DNA of 64,000 nucleotides from Planctomycetota bacterium (GCA_033763975.1 JANRJM010000019.1:29085-93084); one strand, 5' to 3'; shown: positions 47,796-57,196, counted from the stretch's first letter. Numbers and translations: made by a program. Notes: generated from the sequence alone by a model not told the origin.

Positions 47796-49406
47796 ATGAC
47801 CGACTTCATCGACGAACTCATCTGGCGAGGCCGCTTCCACCAGGCCACCGACGAACCCGGCCTCCGCGCCCACCTCGCCGACCCCGCCACTTCGCCCCGG
47901 CGCGCGTACATCGGCTTCGACCCCACCGCCGATTCCCTCACCGTCGGCAACCTCACCCAGATCATCACCCTCGCCCTCTTCCAGCGCGCCGGGCACATCC
48001 CGGTCGTCATCGCCGGCGGCGGCACCGGCCTCATCGGCGACCCGTCCGGCAAGACCGCCGAACGCACCCTCCGCACCCGCGACGAGGTCAACGCCAACGT
48101 CGAGAAGCAGAAGGCCATCTACTCGCGCATCCTCGATTTCTCCGCCGCACGCCCGAACCGGGCCAACCTCCTCAACAACGCCGACTGGCTCTGCGAACTC
48201 TCCTACCTCGACGCCCTCCGCGACATCGGCAAGCACTTCTCCGTCAACATGATGATCCAGAAAGACTCCGTCCGCGAGCGACTCCACAACCGCGACCAGG
48301 GCATCTCCTACACCGAGTTCTCCTACATGATCCTCCAGGCCTACGACTTCCTCCACCTCTACGAGAAGCACGGCGTCACCCTCCAGATGGGCGGCAGCGA
48401 CCAGTGGGGCAACATCGTCGCGGGAACGGACCTGATCTCTTCAGCGGGGATTGAGAGCCTGGCTCGATGCTCGCATTTGTCGAGGCAAGCTGCGACCGTT
48501 TCTGGCGCTGACGAGGAACTTGAAACGGAGTGGCAGCGTTACCATTCTGCTGGCGGGTGGCCCTGGTCGAGTGGTGACAGTGGGGGGGCTGCGTCCACCA
48601 CCTCGATTCTTCCCGACGGCACGGTCCTTAGGTTCCCGCCAGAGATCCAGAACATGTACGCGAACGCGCGTGGTAGGTGGAACGCCTTCGGCCTCACCAC
48701 CTCCCTCATCACCAAGGCCGACGGCGGCAAGTTCGGCAAGACCGAGTCCGGCGCCATCTGGCTCACCGCCCCCGCGCCCGGCGAATCCTCCACCAACCGC
48801 ACCAGCCCGTACGAGTTCTACCAGTTCTGGCTCAACACCGCCGACGCCGACGTCCCCAAGTTCCTCCGCACCTTCACGCTCCTCCCGCGCGACGAGATCA
48901 CAGCCCTCGAGGCCGCGCACGCCGCCGACCCCGGCAAGCGCGACGCCCACCGCGCCCTCGCGCGCCACATGACCGACCTCCTCCACGGCCCGACCGAACT
49001 CAACCGCGCCGAGGCCGCCGCCCGCGCCCTCTTCAGCGGCGACGTCCGCTCCCTCGACTTCGCCGCCATCCAGCAGATCGTCCGAACCCTCCCAGCCGAC
49101 AAGCAGGGAGTTCCCTCCCCGACCGATCCCGCCGGCTTCGCCGCCCTGAAGTCCGGCGGCCTGCGCGCCCAGGACCTCATCGCCGCCAGCGGCGTCTGCG
49201 CCTCCAACCGCGAGATCAAGGAGTCCCTCGCCGCCGGCGCGATCGCGATCAACGCCACGCCCGTCACCTCCGCCGACCAGCGCTTCACGCCGGCCGACCT
49301 CGTCGCTTCACCGACCGGCGACTCATTCATCGCCCTCGTCCGCCGCGGCAAGAAAACCTGGGGCAGCGTCGTCATCCGTCCCGACCCCTCGTCACCGGCC
49401 CCCTGA
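47796..49406 (+). CDS. tyrS: Tyrosyl-tRNA synthetase with an atypical in-frame insertion
   Basis: Class I synthetase that charges tRNA-Tyr. 536 aa, against a usual 400-430. The Rossmann core shows YIGFDPTADSLTVGNL (HIGH site), GGGTGLIGDPSGK, GGSDQWGNIVAGTDLI, then KFGKTESG (KMSKS site) and a C-terminal S4-like RNA-binding part (ASGVCASNREIKESL). Between DLI and AFGLTT lie 82 codons (48438-48683) where about seven are normal; they have low-complexity Ser/Gly/Trp content and different codon use. The reading frame is kept. The active-site motifs flank the insert, so folding may or may not survive. Confidence 0.9.
   Translation: MTDFIDELIWRGRFHQATDEPGLRAHLADPATSPRRAYIGFDPTADSLTVGNLTQIITLALFQRAGHIPVVIAGGGTGLIGDPSGKTAERTLRTRDEVNANVEKQKAIYSRILDFSAARPNRANLLNNADWLCELSYLDALRDIGKHFSVNMMIQKDSVRERLHNRDQGISYTEFSYMILQAYDFLHLYEKHGVTLQMGGSDQWGNIVAGTDLISSAGIESLARCSHLSRQAATVSGADEELETEWQRYHSAGGWPWSSGDSGGAASTTSILPDGTVLRFPPEIQNMYANARGRWNAFGLTTSLITKADGGKFGKTESGAIWLTAPAPGESSTNRTSPYEFYQFWLNTADADVPKFLRTFTLLPRDEITALEAAHAADPGKRDAHRALARHMTDLLHGPTELNRAEAAARALFSGDVRSLDFAAIQQIVRTLPADKQGVPSPTDPAGFAALKSGGLRAQDLIAASGVCASNREIKESLAAGAIAINATPVTSADQRFTPADLVASPTGDSFIALVRRGKKTWGSVVIRPDPSSPAP
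48438..48683 (+). other. Foreign-looking in-frame insert in tyrS
   Basis: 246 bp whose third codon positions are no longer C-rich, unlike both flanks, and which contain words such as ATTGAGAGCC and GAACTTGAAACGG. No terminal inverted repeats, intein motifs (an initial Cys/Ser and final His-Asn) or group I intron core are apparent. The true edges may be a few codons away, because the replaced linker is variable in the family. Confidence 0.75.
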
Positions 49407-49427
49407 TCCACGCCAGGCCACGCCGAC

Positions 49428-51776
49428 ATGGACGCCTCGACCATGCCGCCCCGACGACCCGACCAGCACGAGGCACGCGACGAACCCGTCGGCGAGATGC
49501 TGGGCCAGCGCACCGCGCGCTTCCACGCCTCCGCCGACGCGCGCGACAACGCCCTGCCCTCCTACGCGCTCCTCGCCGAGCCCGCCGCGCTCGGGCCGCT
49601 CCCGCCCGTCCCCGCCGACTTCCCCGTCCGCCCCGCCTTCAGCGCGGGCGTCCACAACCACGCCGCGCGCATCGCCATCGCCCCCGGCACCTCGCTCTAC
49701 GCCACCGGCGAGTGCACCGGCCCGCTGCTGCGCAACGGCCGTCGCACCGTCGCCTGGAACTTCGACGCCTACGCCTTCGACGACACCTCCGCCCACCTCT
49801 ACCAATCGCACCCGTGGGTCCTCGCCCTTCGCGCCGACGGCTCCGCCTTCGGCCTTCTCGCCGACACCACTTACCGCTGCGAGATCGACGCCGCCTGCGA
49901 CGATCCCCTCGCCGTCCAGTTCCGCGCCGAAGGACCCGCCTTCCCCGTCATCGTCATCGACGCTCCCTCCCCGCGCGACGTCCTCCGCGAACTCGCCCGC
50001 CTCACCGGCGCCATGCCGCTCCCGCCGCGCTGGGCCCTCGGCTACCACCAGTGCCGCTACTCCTACTACCCCGACGCCGAGGTCCGCCGCATCGCACGCG
50101 GCTTTCGCGAGCACCGCATCCCCTGCGACGCCATCTGGCTCGACATCGACTACATGGAAGGCTTCCGCGCCTTCACCGTCGACGCCGCGAAGTTCCCCGA
50201 CCCGCGCGCCCTCACGCATGATCTCGCCGCCGCCGGGTTCCGCTCCGTGTGGATGATCGACCCGGGCCTCAAGCACGAGCCGCACCACGCCGAGCCCGCG
50301 CCCATCACACCCGACGACGCGCTCGCAACACCGTCACCGCCGTGTTCCGCCCGCGTCGTCACCTCCACCGATCCCGCGCCGCCCGCGCCCGCCATCTCCA
50401 AACCCGCCGAGCTCGCCGCCCACCGCGCCCGCCTCATCAGCGGCGACGAGCACCGCGTCTGGGTCACCCGCGCCGACGGCTCGCCCTACACCGGCGAGGT
50501 CTGGCCCGGCCCATGCCTCTTCCCCGACTTCACCGCCCCGCACGTGCGACAGTGGTGGGGGACGCTCCACCCCGCGCTGCTCGCCCACGGCCCCGCCGGG
50601 CTCTGGAACGACATGAACGAGCCCGCCGTCTTCGGCGTCGCCTCCAAGACCATGCCCCTCGACGCCCGCCACGCCGGCGACCCCGGCATGATCACGCCCG
50701 CCGGAACGCCGCAGGGGCCCGACCGCGCGCGAGAGGGCGCCCACGCCCGCTACCACAACGTCTACGGGATGCAGATGATCCGCGCCACACGCGACGCCCT
50801 CGCCGCCGCGCGACCGCACGCTCGCCCTTTCGTCCTCACCCGCGCCAACTACATCGGCGGCCAGCGCTACGGCGCCACCTGGACCGGCGACAACACCGCC
50901 AACTGGTACCACCTCGACGCTTCCATCTCCATGGTCCTCAACCTCGCCCTCTCGGGCCAGCCCTTCAGCGGCCCGGACATCGGGGGCTTCATCGGAAACG
51001 GCAACGCCGCCCTCTTCGCCCGATGGATGGGCTTGGGCGCCCTCCTCCCCTTCTGCCGCGCCCACACCGCCGTCGGCACCATCCAGAAGGAGCCGTGGGC
51101 CTTCGACGAGCGCACCACCAGCACCTGCCGTCGCGCACTCCAACGCCGCTACCGCCTCCTCCCATACCTCTACACCGTCTTCCGCGATTCCAGCCTCAGC
51201 GGCCTGCCCGTCGCGCGCCCCGTCTTCTTCGCCGATCCCGCCGACCCCGCCCTCCGCGCCGAAGACGACGCCTTCCTCCTCGGCGACGATCTCCTCGTCG
51301 TCGCCGCCACCGCGCCCGGCGCCGCGTCCCGCTCCCCCAGCCTCCCCCGCGGCGTGTGGCGCGAGATCGACCCAGCGCACGACCCCGACCTCCCGCGCCT
51401 CTTCATCCGCGCCGGCGCCATCATCCCCTGCGGCCCGGACCTCCAATGGTCCGACCAGCACCCTCTCGACCCCCTCACCCTCCTCGTCTCGCTCGACGAG
51501 CACGGCCACGCCACCGGCGATCTCTACGAAGACGCCGGCGACGGCCTCGGCTATCAGCACGCCGAGTTCCGCCTCACCCGCTACCACGCCGCCGCCGACC
51601 CCCACACCCACGCCGTCACCATCCACGCGCACCGACAGGCTGGCGAATGGACCATCCCGCACCGCGCGCTCCACGTGCGAATCATCTCCGACGCCGGCGT
51701 CGTCGAGCGAACCGGAACCGACGGCCACCCGCTCCGCGTGCCGCTCGACCCATCCCCCTCGGGAGACTCTCCGTGA
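49428..51776 (+). CDS. Alpha-glucosidase-type glycoside hydrolase (GH31)
   Basis: A 782-aa GH31 enzyme releasing glucose or xylose from alpha-glycosides; no signal peptide is evident, so it is probably cytosolic. An N-terminal beta-sandwich (to about residue 190) precedes the barrel: WALGYHQCRYSYYPD, DAIWLDIDYMEGF, then the nucleophile Asp in LWNDMNEPAVFG (about 393) and the probable acid/base Asp in ATWTGDNTANW (about 487). Around residues 283-345 an Ala/Pro-rich stretch interrupts the IDPG-to-VTRADGSPY link, about 45 residues longer than usual. The stop overlaps the next GTG by 4 bp. Confidence 0.93.
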   Translation: MDASTMPPRRPDQHEARDEPVGEMLGQRTARFHASADARDNALPSYALLAEPAALGPLPPVPADFPVRPAFSAGVHNHAARIAIAPGTSLYATGECTGPLLRNGRRTVAWNFDAYAFDDTSAHLYQSHPWVLALRADGSAFGLLADTTYRCEIDAACDDPLAVQFRAEGPAFPVIVIDAPSPRDVLRELARLTGAMPLPPRWALGYHQCRYSYYPDAEVRRIARGFREHRIPCDAIWLDIDYMEGFRAFTVDAAKFPDPRALTHDLAAAGFRSVWMIDPGLKHEPHHAEPAPITPDDALATPSPPCSARVVTSTDPAPPAPAISKPAELAAHRARLISGDEHRVWVTRADGSPYTGEVWPGPCLFPDFTAPHVRQWWGTLHPALLAHGPAGLWNDMNEPAVFGVASKTMPLDARHAGDPGMITPAGTPQGPDRAREGAHARYHNVYGMQMIRATRDALAAARPHARPFVLTRANYIGGQRYGATWTGDNTANWYHLDASISMVLNLALSGQPFSGPDIGGFIGNGNAALFARWMGLGALLPFCRAHTAVGTIQKEPWAFDERTTSTCRRALQRRYRLLPYLYTVFRDSSLSGLPVARPVFFADPADPALRAEDDAFLLGDDLLVVAATAPGAASRSPSLPRGVWREIDPAHDPDLPRLFIRAGAIIPCGPDLQWSDQHPLDPLTLLVSLDEHGHATGDLYEDAGDGLGYQHAEFRLTRYHAAADPHTHAVTIHAHRQAGEWTIPHRALHVRIISDAGVVERTGTDGHPLRVPLDPSPSGDSP

Positions 51777-52351
51777 CCGCGCCCATCGCCGCCATCGCCG
51801 TCTTCTGCGGTGCCAGCCACGGCGCCCGCCACGAATACACCGCGCAGGCCTTCAACCTCGGACGCGCAATCGCCTCCCGCGGCCTCACCCTCGTCTACGG
51901 CGGCGGACGCGCCGGCCTCATGGGCGCCGTCGCCGACGCCTCCCTTGGCGCGGGCGGACGCGTCATCGGCGTCATCACCGAACTTCTCAAGGGCCGCGAA
52001 CTCGGGCACACCGGCATCCACGACCTCAAGGTCGTGCCCACCATGCACGAACGCAAGATGCTCATGGCCGACATGGCCGACGCCTTCGTCGCGCTCCCCG
52101 GCGGCCTGGGCACCCTCGACGAACTCTTCGAGATCCTCGCCTGGGCCCAGCTCGGCATCCACACCAAGCCCGTCGGCATCCTCAACGTCGAAGGCTACTA
52201 CGACGAACTCATGGCCTTCCTCGACCACGTCGAACGCGAGAACTTCCTCCGCCTCAACCACCGCACCGAGGTCGTCTTCGAGCGCGACGTCGACGCGCTC
52301 CTCGACCGCCTCGCCCACGTCCGCAGCGCCGGCGCCCGCTTCCCCGCCTAG
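51773..52351 (+). CDS. LOG-family protein (cytokinin riboside monophosphate phosphoribohydrolase type)
   Basis: A 192-aa Rossmann-type nucleotide hydrolase of the TIGR00730 family, which cleaves the N-glycosidic bond of AMP or modified AMP. The signature PGGLGTLDELFEI and the motif VYGGGRAGLMGAVAD are intact. GTG 51773 overlaps the GH31 stop, so the genes are coupled, although no functional link is obvious. Confidence 0.92.
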   Translation: MTAPIAAIAVFCGASHGARHEYTAQAFNLGRAIASRGLTLVYGGGRAGLMGAVADASLGAGGRVIGVITELLKGRELGHTGIHDLKVVPTMHERKMLMADMADAFVALPGGLGTLDELFEILAWAQLGIHTKPVGILNVEGYYDELMAFLDHVERENFLRLNHRTEVVFERDVDALLDRLAHVRSAGARFPA

Positions 52352-52355
52352 CCCC

Positions 52356-53681
52356 TCACGCCCGCGACCTCCGCCGCGAGATCCGGCCCTCGTCGCTCGC
52401 GTACGCGATCTCCCCGCCCACGATCGTCACCGCCGCCCGCCCACGCAGCCGCCGCCCCAGAAAGGGCGTGTTCGACGACATCCCCGCCAGCGTCGCCCGC
52501 GACAGCGTCCACTTCGCGTCGGGATCGATGATCGTCACGTCCCCCGGCCCGCCCACGCTCAGCGTCCCGATCCCCATCGCGTCCAGGTTGCACAGCCGCG
52601 CCGGCTCGATCGTCAGCAGCGCGATCAGCCGCGCCCACCCGATCGCCCCGCTCCCCACCAGCGCCTCCGCGTACAGCGCCAGCGCGCTCTCCAGCCCCAC
52701 CAGCCCGAACGGCGCCTCTTCCATCGGCAACTGCTTCTCGTCCGGCGAGTGCGGCGCGTGGTCTGTCGCCAGCACCGTGATCGTCCCGTCCGCCACGCCC
52801 GCCCGCAGCGCCTCCACGTCCGCCGCCTCGCGCAGCGGCGGGTTCACCTTCGCCAGCGTCTCGTACCCGTCGCACGCCTCGTGCGTCAGGTGCAGGTGGT
52901 GGGGCGACGCCTCCGCCGTCACCGGCTGCCCCGCCGCCCGCGCCCGACGCACCAGTTCCACCGACTCACCCGACGAGATGTGCTGCACGTGGTAGCGGCA
53001 TCGCACCCCGCGGTTCAGCCGCAGGTCCCGCTCGATCACCACCTCTTCCGCCACCCGCGGCCAACCCCCCAGCCCCAGCCGCGTCGCCACCGACCCCGCG
53101 TGCATCACCGCCCCGCGCGTCAGCGTCGGCTCCTGGCAGTGCTGCATGAACGCCAGCCCGGTCCGCGCCACCTCGCCCAGCACCCGCGCCATCATCCCCG
53201 CCGACGCCACGCAGTCCCCGTCATCCGAGAACCCCACCGCCCCCGACCGCGCCAGCAGCCCGATCTCCGCGATCTCCTCGCCACGACGCCCCAGCGTCGC
53301 CGCCGCCACCGGAAACACGCGGCACACCGCCGACTTCGCCGCCCGATCGATCACGAACCGCAGGTTGTCCGGCGAATCCAGCGCCGGCGTCGTGTTCGGC
53401 ATGCAGCACACCGTCCCGAACCCGCCCGCCACCGCCGCACGCGACCCGCTCGCCAGCGTCTCCTTGTGCTCCGCCCCAGGCTCGCGCAGGTGCACGTGCG
53501 GATCCACCAGCCCCGGCGTCACCAGGCACCCCGCCGCGTCGATCACCACCTCCGCCGCGCCCTTCGGCAGCCGCTTCCCGATCGCGGCCACCTGGTCCCC
53601 CTCGAGCGCCACGTCCGCCACGCCGTCATAGCCCGACGCGGGATCGATCACCCGCCCGCCAGTCACAAGGATCGCTGCCAT
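52356..53681 (-). CDS. pyrC: Dihydroorotase
   Basis: Third step of pyrimidine synthesis, cyclising carbamoyl aspartate. 441 aa from ATG 53681. Binuclear zinc motifs: His pair in DPHVHLREPG, CQEPT and QHISSGESV with their His and acid residues, and the catalytic Asp in ATDHAPHSPDE. This is the class I form related to Aquifex and Bacillus PyrC. An upstream in-frame extension to 53948 runs through the tRNA-Pro region and is not coding. It converges with the LOG gene, the stops being 4 bp apart. Confidence 0.93.
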   Translation of the reverse strand: MAAILVTGGRVIDPASGYDGVADVALEGDQVAAIGKRLPKGAAEVVIDAAGCLVTPGLVDPHVHLREPGAEHKETLASGSRAAVAGGFGTVCCMPNTTPALDSPDNLRFVIDRAAKSAVCRVFPVAAATLGRRGEEIAEIGLLARSGAVGFSDDGDCVASAGMMARVLGEVARTGLAFMQHCQEPTLTRGAVMHAGSVATRLGLGGWPRVAEEVVIERDLRLNRGVRCRYHVQHISSGESVELVRRARAAGQPVTAEASPHHLHLTHEACDGYETLAKVNPPLREAADVEALRAGVADGTITVLATDHAPHSPDEKQLPMEEAPFGLVGLESALALYAEALVGSGAIGWARLIALLTIEPARLCNLDAMGIGTLSVGGPGDVTIIDPDAKWTLSRATLAGMSSNTPFLGRRLRGRAAVTIVGGEIAYASDEGRISRRRSRA

Positions 53682-53889
53682 GCGGGCCCAGTGTACGGCC
53701 CCGTACCTCGCGCGACGGACCCGCACCTCCGACCTCCACTCTCGCAAGCCAGTGCCGCGGCACACCCTCCGCCGACGTTTCCCATCGCCCTCGCTCCCCA
53801 GCGAAAGGCCCCGCCCAGCCGCCGCTTCCCGGACGCCCCCGCCCTCTGGCCACCCGCCCGACGCACGCCTACCCTGCCTTTCACGACAG

Positions 53890-53963
53890 CGGGGTATAGC
53901 GCAGCTTGGTAGCGCGTTTGACTGGGGGTCAAAAGGTCGGCGGTTCAAATCCGCCTACCCCGA
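53890..53963 (+). tRNA. tRNA-Pro, anticodon GGG
   Basis: A 74-nt cloverleaf without CCA: acceptor CGGGGTA/TACCCCG, D-arm GCGC-AGCTTGGTA-GCGC, anticodon stem TTTGA/TCAAA with loop CTGGGGG, T-arm GGCGG-TTCAAAT-CCGCC, discriminator A. A hairpin terminator follows 16 bp downstream. Confidence 0.94.
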
Positions 53964-53978
53964 CTTCTCGAGAGATCA

Positions 53979-54014
53979 AGCCCTTCGACGAGCACGTCGA
54001 AGGGCTTTCTCGTT
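53979..54014 (+). terminator. Terminator of tRNA-Pro
   Basis: A perfect 12-bp stem (AGCCCTTCGACG with CGTCGAAGGGCT), AGCA loop and TTCTCGTT tail. Placed just behind the tRNA on the same strand. Confidence 0.82.
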
Positions 54015-54191
54015 ACGGGACAATCACTTGCGCGTCGTTGACACAGTTTAATCGAGCCACGACAAACCGGGGTCTTGAGGCGTACCCCCTGACGGGATTT
54101 GAACCCTCCGCCGGCTGCATCTGCGAATAGCCACCCTGAATGGCACAATGGTCGCTTGGTGATACCGGCTGGAGCTGGGGATTCGGTCGTT

Positions 54192-54617
54192 CTAGCGCCA
54201 CGTTGCAAAGGGGATGTGCTCGACCTTGCCTCGCGCCGCCGCGCGGATCGCGCCGAGGATCACCGGAACCTGAGCGTCCTTCGAGAGAAAGCCGCAGGCC
54301 CCCGCGTCGGCAGCCGTGTCAGCGGCGTCCTGATCGTCCCGCCCGCTGAAGACAACGACGCGTGTTGTCCAGCTCCCGGCCCCGCCGCCAAGTTCACCAG
54401 GCCGCGTGAGGCCCGCCGTCATTTCGTGCAGGGCCGCCATCGGGTCTCTCCCGGGCATCTTCATATCCAAAAGCACCACGTCTGGGCGCCGCCTTTCGAC
54501 TTCTGCCGCGAGGTCGTCGGCGGTGTCGAGGCAGCCGACGCACTCCATGTCCGGCTCGCGATTGATGCACCGGTCCAGGATCGAGGTGATGTCGCGGCTG
54601 TCGTCCACGCACAGCAC
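54192..54617 (-). CDS. Single-domain response regulator
   Basis: A 141-aa receiver domain: the acidic pair in LCVDDSRDI, the phospho-acceptor Asp in DVVLLDMKMPG (about residue 51), Ser in VVVFSGRDD and Lys in GFLSKDAQVP. There is no output domain. GTG 54617 is the first usual start, but it leaves only three residues before the DD pair; a few residues more would be expected (the preceding in-frame codons read ATTKIR), so translation may begin at an unusual codon just upstream. It lies 99 bp behind the hybrid kinase on the same strand and is a plausible partner. Confidence 0.82.
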   Translation of the reverse strand: MLCVDDSRDITSILDRCINREPDMECVGCLDTADDLAAEVERRRPDVVLLDMKMPGRDPMAALHEMTAGLTRPGELGGGAGSWTTRVVVFSGRDDQDAADTAADAGACGFLSKDAQVPVILGAIRAAARGKVEHIPFATWR

Positions 54618-54716
54618 GCGGATCTTCGTGGTGGCGGTGTGGACGGATAGGTCTTTCAGGGTGGTTCCGATCGGGAAGACTGAGGTTGAGAAGGACCGGT
54701 CAGTTCACGGCCATGT

Positions 54717-56738
54717 TCACGCCCGCCTGCTGGGCACGGCCATCATCTTCTCCAGGTCCTTGAAGTCCACCGGCTTGACCAGGTGCCCGTCGAAGCCTGC
54801 CTCGCGCGCGAGCGCGACATCGGACGGGCGGCCGTAGCCAGTGATGGCGATCAGCCGCATGCGCCCGCCCGCGTTGCCGAGCCGGGGGTCCGAGCGCAGG
54901 CGCCGGGCCACCTCGTACCCGTCTAGGCCGGGCAGACCGATATCCAGGAGCAGCACATCCGGGAGCCATTGCAGGGCGACGTTGAGGCCATCGGGGCCGG
55001 TATGGGCGGATTGCACGCTGTAGCCGTTCTGACGCAGCGTGCTGCAGAGCATGAGCACGAGATCGATGTTGTCGTCGACGACCAGAACCCGCAAGCCGTC
55101 GGAATGCGACCCGGCCTCCGCGGGCTCTTTGAGCACGGCCGCGAGAGGCGGCGTCACGATCGGCAGCCTCACGGTGAACTCGCTCCCGCGTGCATTCGTC
55201 GTTTCGCCCTCGACTGCATTCGGGGGGCTGTGCGCCTCGATGGTCCCGCCGTGCAGTTCGACCAGACGGTGCGCCAGCGAGAGTCCGATCCCCAGGCCGC
55301 CCTCGGAACGGTCCAACGAGCGGTCGGCCTGCGTGAACAGGTCGAAGATTCGCCCCCCGCGGAGCATCTCCGCGTCGATGCCGACGCCATTGTCGCGCAC
55401 CCGGACCTGCACGTGGTTCGTGCCGCGCGGGTGCTCGCACCAGACTTCGATCCTCCCGCCGTCGGGCGTGTACTTGGCTGCGTTGTTGAGGAGGTTGATG
55501 AAGACCTCCTCCATGCGGGTCGGATCGGCGTTGGCCCAGACGTGGTCGGGGAAGAGCTTGAGGACCACCTCGTGCTTGCGCGCCTGAAACAGGGGAGCCG
55601 CCGTTTCGGCCGCGTGCCGGATGACCTCGTTCAGGTCCACGGTCTGCAAGCGCAACCGGATGCGCCCGCTGACGACGCGCGATACTTCCATGAGATCACT
55701 GATGATCTTGGTGAGGTTGGCCACCTGCCGCTCGATGATCTCGCAGGCCTGGCGCTCGATGATGTTCTCGCGCCCGGCCCGCTCCTGCGCACGCAGCAGG
55801 TGGACGGCCGCGCGGATGGGCGCCAGCGGGTTGCGCAGCTCGTGGCTGAGCATGGCCAGAAACTCGTCCTTGCGGCGCGATTCCTCCGCCAGGGCGGCGG
55901 CCTGCTCCTGAATCTTCTTCTCCATCACCACGCGCTGGGAGATATCGCGGACGTTGCACTGAGCGACCAGCACGTCGCCCTCCTGGTACACGTTGGCGAC
56001 CACCTCGACCTCGACGGTCTGACCCCGCTGGTTCAGCAGGGGCAGGTGCTCGTAGCGGATGTACTTTTTCTCCTGCAACTCCCTGAAGGCCCGCTTGCTC
56101 GCATCGGTGTCGCCGAAAAGACCGATCTCATGAAGTTCCTTGCCCAGGAGCTCGTGCGCATCGATCCCCACAAGGCCGCCCATGTAGGCGTTGGCGTCGG
56201 TGATCTTGCCGGTCTGGGCGTCGAGAATGAGCACGCCGTCCTTGGCGGCCTGGAAGAGGCGGCGGTAGCGCATCTCGGAGCTGCGCAACATCTGGTCCAG
56301 CTTGTAGCGCTCGGTGATATCGCGGAAGACCAGGACCGCTCCGGCGACCTCGCCCTTGTCGTTCCTGATCGGGGCCGCGCTGTCGTCGATGTTGCGCTCG
56401 GTCCCGTCCTTGCTGATGAGCACGGTGTGGTTGGCCAGGCCGATGATCAGGCCTTCTCGAAGCGCCCGCAGCGCCGGGTTCTCCACCTCGGCGCGGGTAT
56501 CCTGGTTGACGATGCAGAAGACCTGCTTCAGGTCGCGCCCGACCGCTTGCGCCTGCGTCCAACCGGTCAGCATCTGGGCCACCGGGTTCAGGGATGTGAC
56601 CTTGCCGTCCCGATCGGTGGTGATCACCCCGTCGCCGATGGAGGACAGTGTCACCCGGAGCAGCTCTGCTTCGCCGAATTGGCGAGCATCGGCGCCCGGA
56701 CAGGGTGGGGTGGGGTGGTTCTCTCCGCTCATGGCCAT
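54717..56738 (-). CDS. PAS-containing hybrid sensor histidine kinase (soluble)
   Basis: 673 aa from ATG 56738; further in-frame sequence upstream to 57305 is not supported by codon bias. Order: PAS (about 25-150, VTLSSIGDGVITTDRDGK), PAS (about 155-275, RRLFQAAKDGVLILDAQTGK), HisKA with His near 297 in LSHELRNP, HATPase (INLLNNAAKYT, RVRDNGVGID, GGLGIGLSLAH), receiver with Asp near 598 in DVLLLDIGLPG and a conserved Lys in LVKPVD. No transmembrane segment is seen, so it probably senses a cytoplasmic signal. The single receiver protein at 54192 follows. Confidence 0.92.
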   Translation of the reverse strand: MAMSGENHPTPPCPGADARQFGEAELLRVTLSSIGDGVITTDRDGKVTSLNPVAQMLTGWTQAQAVGRDLKQVFCIVNQDTRAEVENPALRALREGLIIGLANHTVLISKDGTERNIDDSAAPIRNDKGEVAGAVLVFRDITERYKLDQMLRSSEMRYRRLFQAAKDGVLILDAQTGKITDANAYMGGLVGIDAHELLGKELHEIGLFGDTDASKRAFRELQEKKYIRYEHLPLLNQRGQTVEVEVVANVYQEGDVLVAQCNVRDISQRVVMEKKIQEQAAALAEESRRKDEFLAMLSHELRNPLAPIRAAVHLLRAQERAGRENIIERQACEIIERQVANLTKIISDLMEVSRVVSGRIRLRLQTVDLNEVIRHAAETAAPLFQARKHEVVLKLFPDHVWANADPTRMEEVFINLLNNAAKYTPDGGRIEVWCEHPRGTNHVQVRVRDNGVGIDAEMLRGGRIFDLFTQADRSLDRSEGGLGIGLSLAHRLVELHGGTIEAHSPPNAVEGETTNARGSEFTVRLPIVTPPLAAVLKEPAEAGSHSDGLRVLVVDDNIDLVLMLCSTLRQNGYSVQSAHTGPDGLNVALQWLPDVLLLDIGLPGLDGYEVARRLRSDPRLGNAGGRMRLIAITGYGRPSDVALAREAGFDGHLVKPVDFKDLEKMMAVPSRRA

Positions 56739-57017
56739 CCCTCTGGGGTAACCGCAGACAGCGGCTCGGAAGGGCCGGAGTGCCCCGCGCATCCGGAGCA
56801 ACCTGATTGTAGACTGTGCGGCCTCGCACGCCGCGCGGCCTGTTTTCGCCCGGGTGGTGTCCGGCCCATGCCGCCACACTCGCCGCCGTGACCCTGACGG
56901 CGCTCCCGTCGTGACGCGAGGTGTCCGCGCGTGCGGCTTGGCCGAGTCGCGCCAGTCCTCTTTTACTTCCTTGATGCTCAGCAATCGGCGTATTCCCGGC
57001 TCCCAGATGCGAACGCA

Positions 57018-57040
57018 CACCAAGAACAGTTCTATTGGTG
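57018..57040. promoter_or_regulatory. Inverted repeat, possible operator
   Basis: CACCAA at 57018-57023 pairs with TTGGTG at 57035-57040, and GAAC with GTTC inside it, giving a nearly perfect dyad of 10 bp per side. No T-run follows, so it looks more like a protein-binding site than a terminator. The bound factor is unknown. Confidence 0.35.
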
Positions 57041-57164
57041 TACTGTCACCCCGATTCAGCAGACCAGATTGGCCTCGGCAACCGCCGGGGCCATCAGTGT
57101 TTATAAGCTCGGTGGCGTCCTGTCGCCGGAAGTAACACGTTCGCAATATATACACATGGATCGT

Positions 57165-57196
57165 CGTCTGACGTCTGACGTCTGACGCCAGACGTC
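57165..57196. repeat. Short tandem GTCTGAC repeats with mirrored end
   Basis: Three direct GTCTGAC units (57165 onward) are followed by GCCAGACGTC, which is the inverted form of the same word. It may form a hairpin or a multi-site binding element in the long intergenic region. Confidence 0.5.

Noticed and set aside
48441..48986. Minus-strand frame across the tyrS insert, considered as a separate gene
   Set aside because: No start context or family motif is visible and most of it is antisense to conserved tyrS sequence.
54082..54108. Minus-strand T-arm-like word (GGGTTCAAATCCC) resembling a tRNA 3' half behind tRNA-Pro
   Set aside because: The stem does not extend to a T-arm with acceptor, and no anticodon or D-arm can be folded upstream; it may be a tRNA scrap or chance.
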